NCBI GenBank assembly: GCA_021848465.1
Contig: JAJZUP010000001.1
Coordinates: 990,231-1,054,230 of the forward strand
DNA: 64,000 bases
Origin: Pseudomonadota bacterium
Lineage (GTDB): Bacteria; Pseudomonadota; Gammaproteobacteria; Burkholderiales; Gallionellaceae
Reading direction: 5' to 3'
The notes under the pieces were generated by a model, which saw nothing but the letters and a program-made list of their open reading frames with translations, had not been told where the DNA came from and made no database searches. Numbering within the stretch: the first letter of the stretch is position 1; each line of letters starts with the position of its first letter. Below, piece after piece: positions 62,745 to 64,000 of this stretch. The position numbers and the translations under genes are program-made.

Positions 62745-63761
62745 TTAACTTGCGTGGTTGATCTGTTGTAAGTCCCAGCGCGGTTTGATGTCGAAGCGGT
62801 AATCGCGCCGTGCATGCTGCAGCCGGGCTGCGCCGGCAAAAGCGATCATTGCACCATTGTCGGTGCAGAATTCCAAGTCTGGATAGAATACTTTGAAGTT
62901 GCGTTGCTGCGCGGCTTGGTTGAGCTGTGCGCGCAATTGCTGGTTGGCGCCGACGCCGCCGGCTACGACGAGTTGCTTTAATCCGCTGTGTTTGAGTGCG
63001 CTCAGGGCTTTGCTGGCGAGCACGTCGACGATTGCGGACTGTACGGCATGGGCAATATCGGCACGGGTCTGCTCATCAGTGTCATTTTGCTGTACGGCCA
63101 GCAGCACGGCTGTTTTCAGGCCGCTGAAGCTGAAATCGAAATCTCCACTATGTAGCATCGGGCGCGGCAGTTTGATGCGGCCGGGCGTTCCGCGCTGGGC
63201 GAGGCGCGAGAGCAGCGCGCCACCGGGGTAGTCCAAGCCAAGCAGCTTGGCGCTTTTGTCGAAGGCTTCGCCGGCGGCGTCGTCCAGGGTTTCGCCGAGC
63301 AGGCTGTATTGCCCGACGCTGTCCACGCGCATGAGTTGTGTGTGACCGCCTGAGACAAGCAGGGCCACAAATGGGAATTCTGGGGCCGGGGTGGACAGCA
63401 GGGGGGAGAGCAGGTGGCCTTCCAGATGATGTACGGGGATGGTGGGAATGCCGAGGGCATAAGCCAATGCATTGGCGACACTGGCGCCGACCAGCAGCGC
63501 TCCGCCGAGTCCTGGCCCTTGGGTGTAGGCGATGGCATCAATATCCGGCAAGGTGCAGTTGGCTTTGCTAAGTGCCGCGCGGATGAGGGGCGATATGTGG
63601 CGCACGTGGTCGCGTGAGGCGAGTTCCGGTACGACGCCGCCATATTCATTATGTAATGCGATCTGCGAGTGCAATGTATGCGCGAGCAGGCCGCGCTCGG
63701 TGTGATAGAGGGCGATGCCGGTTTCGTCGCAGGAAGATTCGATGCCAAGTATGAGTGCCAT
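62745..63761 (-). CDS. tsaD: tRNA N6-adenosine threonylcarbamoyltransferase
   Basis: 338 residues. [15 protein letters not shown] start, metal-binding H-H-L-E-G-H, and G-G-V-G-A-N and D-N-G-A-M-I-A at the C-terminus. It transfers the threonylcarbamoyl group to A37 of ANN-decoding tRNAs with TsaB and TsaE. Upstream, 95 bp separate it from the rrn promoter on the other strand. Confidence 0.96.
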   Translation of the reverse strand: MALILGIESSCDETGIALYHTERGLLAHTLHSQIALHNEYGGVVPELASRDHVRHISPLIRAALSKANCTLPDIDAIAYTQGPGLGGALLVGASVANALAYALGIPTIPVHHLEGHLLSPLLSTPAPEFPFVALLVSGGHTQLMRVDSVGQYSLLGETLDDAAGEAFDKSAKLLGLDYPGGALLSRLAQRGTPGRIKLPRPMLHSGDFDFSFSGLKTAVLLAVQQNDTDEQTRADIAHAVQSAIVDVLASKALSALKHSGLKQLVVAGGVGANQQLRAQLNQAAQQRNFKVFYPDLEFCTDNGAMIAFAGAARLQHARRDYRFDIKPRWDLQQINHAS

Positions 63762-63832
63762 GAAAAATACGTGTCGATACAGTCTGTTTCAAACTGTGGA
63801 CATTGTACTTTTCATCTCTTCGCAACAACACC

Positions 63833-63883
63833 GCAAAATTTTTTTAACAAAGTGCTTGACCTCCTCGAATCAATCTATATAAT
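63833..63883 (+). promoter_or_regulatory. strong rrn (rRNA operon) promoter
   Basis: TTGACC (63856-63861), 16 bp, TATAAT (63878-63883), followed by a GC-rich discriminator GCGCACC as in stringently controlled rRNA promoters. An A/T-rich UP-like tract (63835-63850) lies just upstream of the -35. Confidence 0.9.
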
Positions 63884-64000
63884 GCGCACCTCTTCGCAGC
63901 CAAGGCTGCAAAGCAAAGAAGCAGAAGCTCTTTAAAAGTTAAATAAAACAACCGATTAGTGTGGGTATGTGTATTGGGGTTAAGTTTGATGTTTAGCTTC
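63884..64000 (+). ncRNA. 5' leader of an rRNA operon with boxA-like antitermination site
   Basis: GCTCTTTAAAAGTTAA (63927-63942) matches the boxA region that precedes 16S rRNA genes in proteobacteria, and the following ACCGATTAGTGTGGGTATGTG is the conserved betaproteobacterial pre-16S leader. The 16S gene itself must begin beyond base 64000. Confidence 0.85.

Overview
The window looks like a chromosomal segment of a betaproteobacterium, most likely of the Nitrosomonadales/Gallionellaceae type. This is inferred from the gene repertoire and order (ncgABC-nirK, rpsP-rimM-trmD-rplS, bamD/rluD/pgeF, an rrn leader of betaproteobacterial form), not from a 16S match, because the rRNA genes lie just beyond the right edge. 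Most genes are ordinary GC-rich core genes. Two stretches of lower-GC, short, unrelated genes stand out as accessory DNA.

1-16.3 kb is respiratory and copper-related. After a c-type cytochrome and three secreted proteins comes an ncgA-ncgB-ncgC-nirK cluster (two-domain multicopper oxidase, diheme and monoheme cytochromes c, copper nitrite reductase). Its promoter has a perfect 16-bp palindrome running into the -35, and a 7-bp tandem repeat separates ncgC from nirK. A copper/silver efflux set (cusB-cusA-cusF) follows, then a HiPIP and gloA. On the minus strand is an operon of a polyferredoxin-like membrane protein with norQ and norD, without norCB or RuBisCO genes in view.

16.3-30.3 kb is mostly housekeeping: Atm1-type ABC exporter, pbpG, htpX, PilZ protein, mlaA, Nudix, bamD, rluD, pgeF, a chemoreceptor, ZIP and CDF metal transporters and rimO.

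30.3-33.2 kb and 47.3-49.2 kb are two arrays of integron gene cassettes read on the minus strand. The attC sites carry matching core heptamers, and the first cassette of each array is preceded by the same ~135-bp leader (attI-like). No integron integrase is present. Cargo includes a RelE-type toxin-antitoxin pair, a TIR/deoxyribosyltransferase-like protein, small membrane proteins, a Tdi1-like immunity protein and a DUF3800 gene broken by one in-frame stop codon.

33.3-47 kb holds crcB, nnrD, purL, a rhodanese, a lysis-like module (N-acetylmuramoyl-alanine amidase plus small membrane proteins, two of which share a motif), dbpA, two toxin-antitoxin-like pairs and two mazF copies. A 20-nt dyad (ACCTAGYTACCCRRATAGGT and a weaker relative) occurs upstream of the lysis-like module, within it, and upstream of a metallophosphoesterase gene at 51 kb. 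It may define a small regulon.

49.2-64 kb returns to core genes: KTSC protein, metallophosphoesterase, pldA, rpsP-rimM-trmD-rplS (with a 78-bp tandem duplication at its end), ogt-xerD, a five-gene glycan/envelope operon, folB, plsY and tsaD. The window ends in an rrn promoter and leader. REP-type palindromes are scattered between genes.
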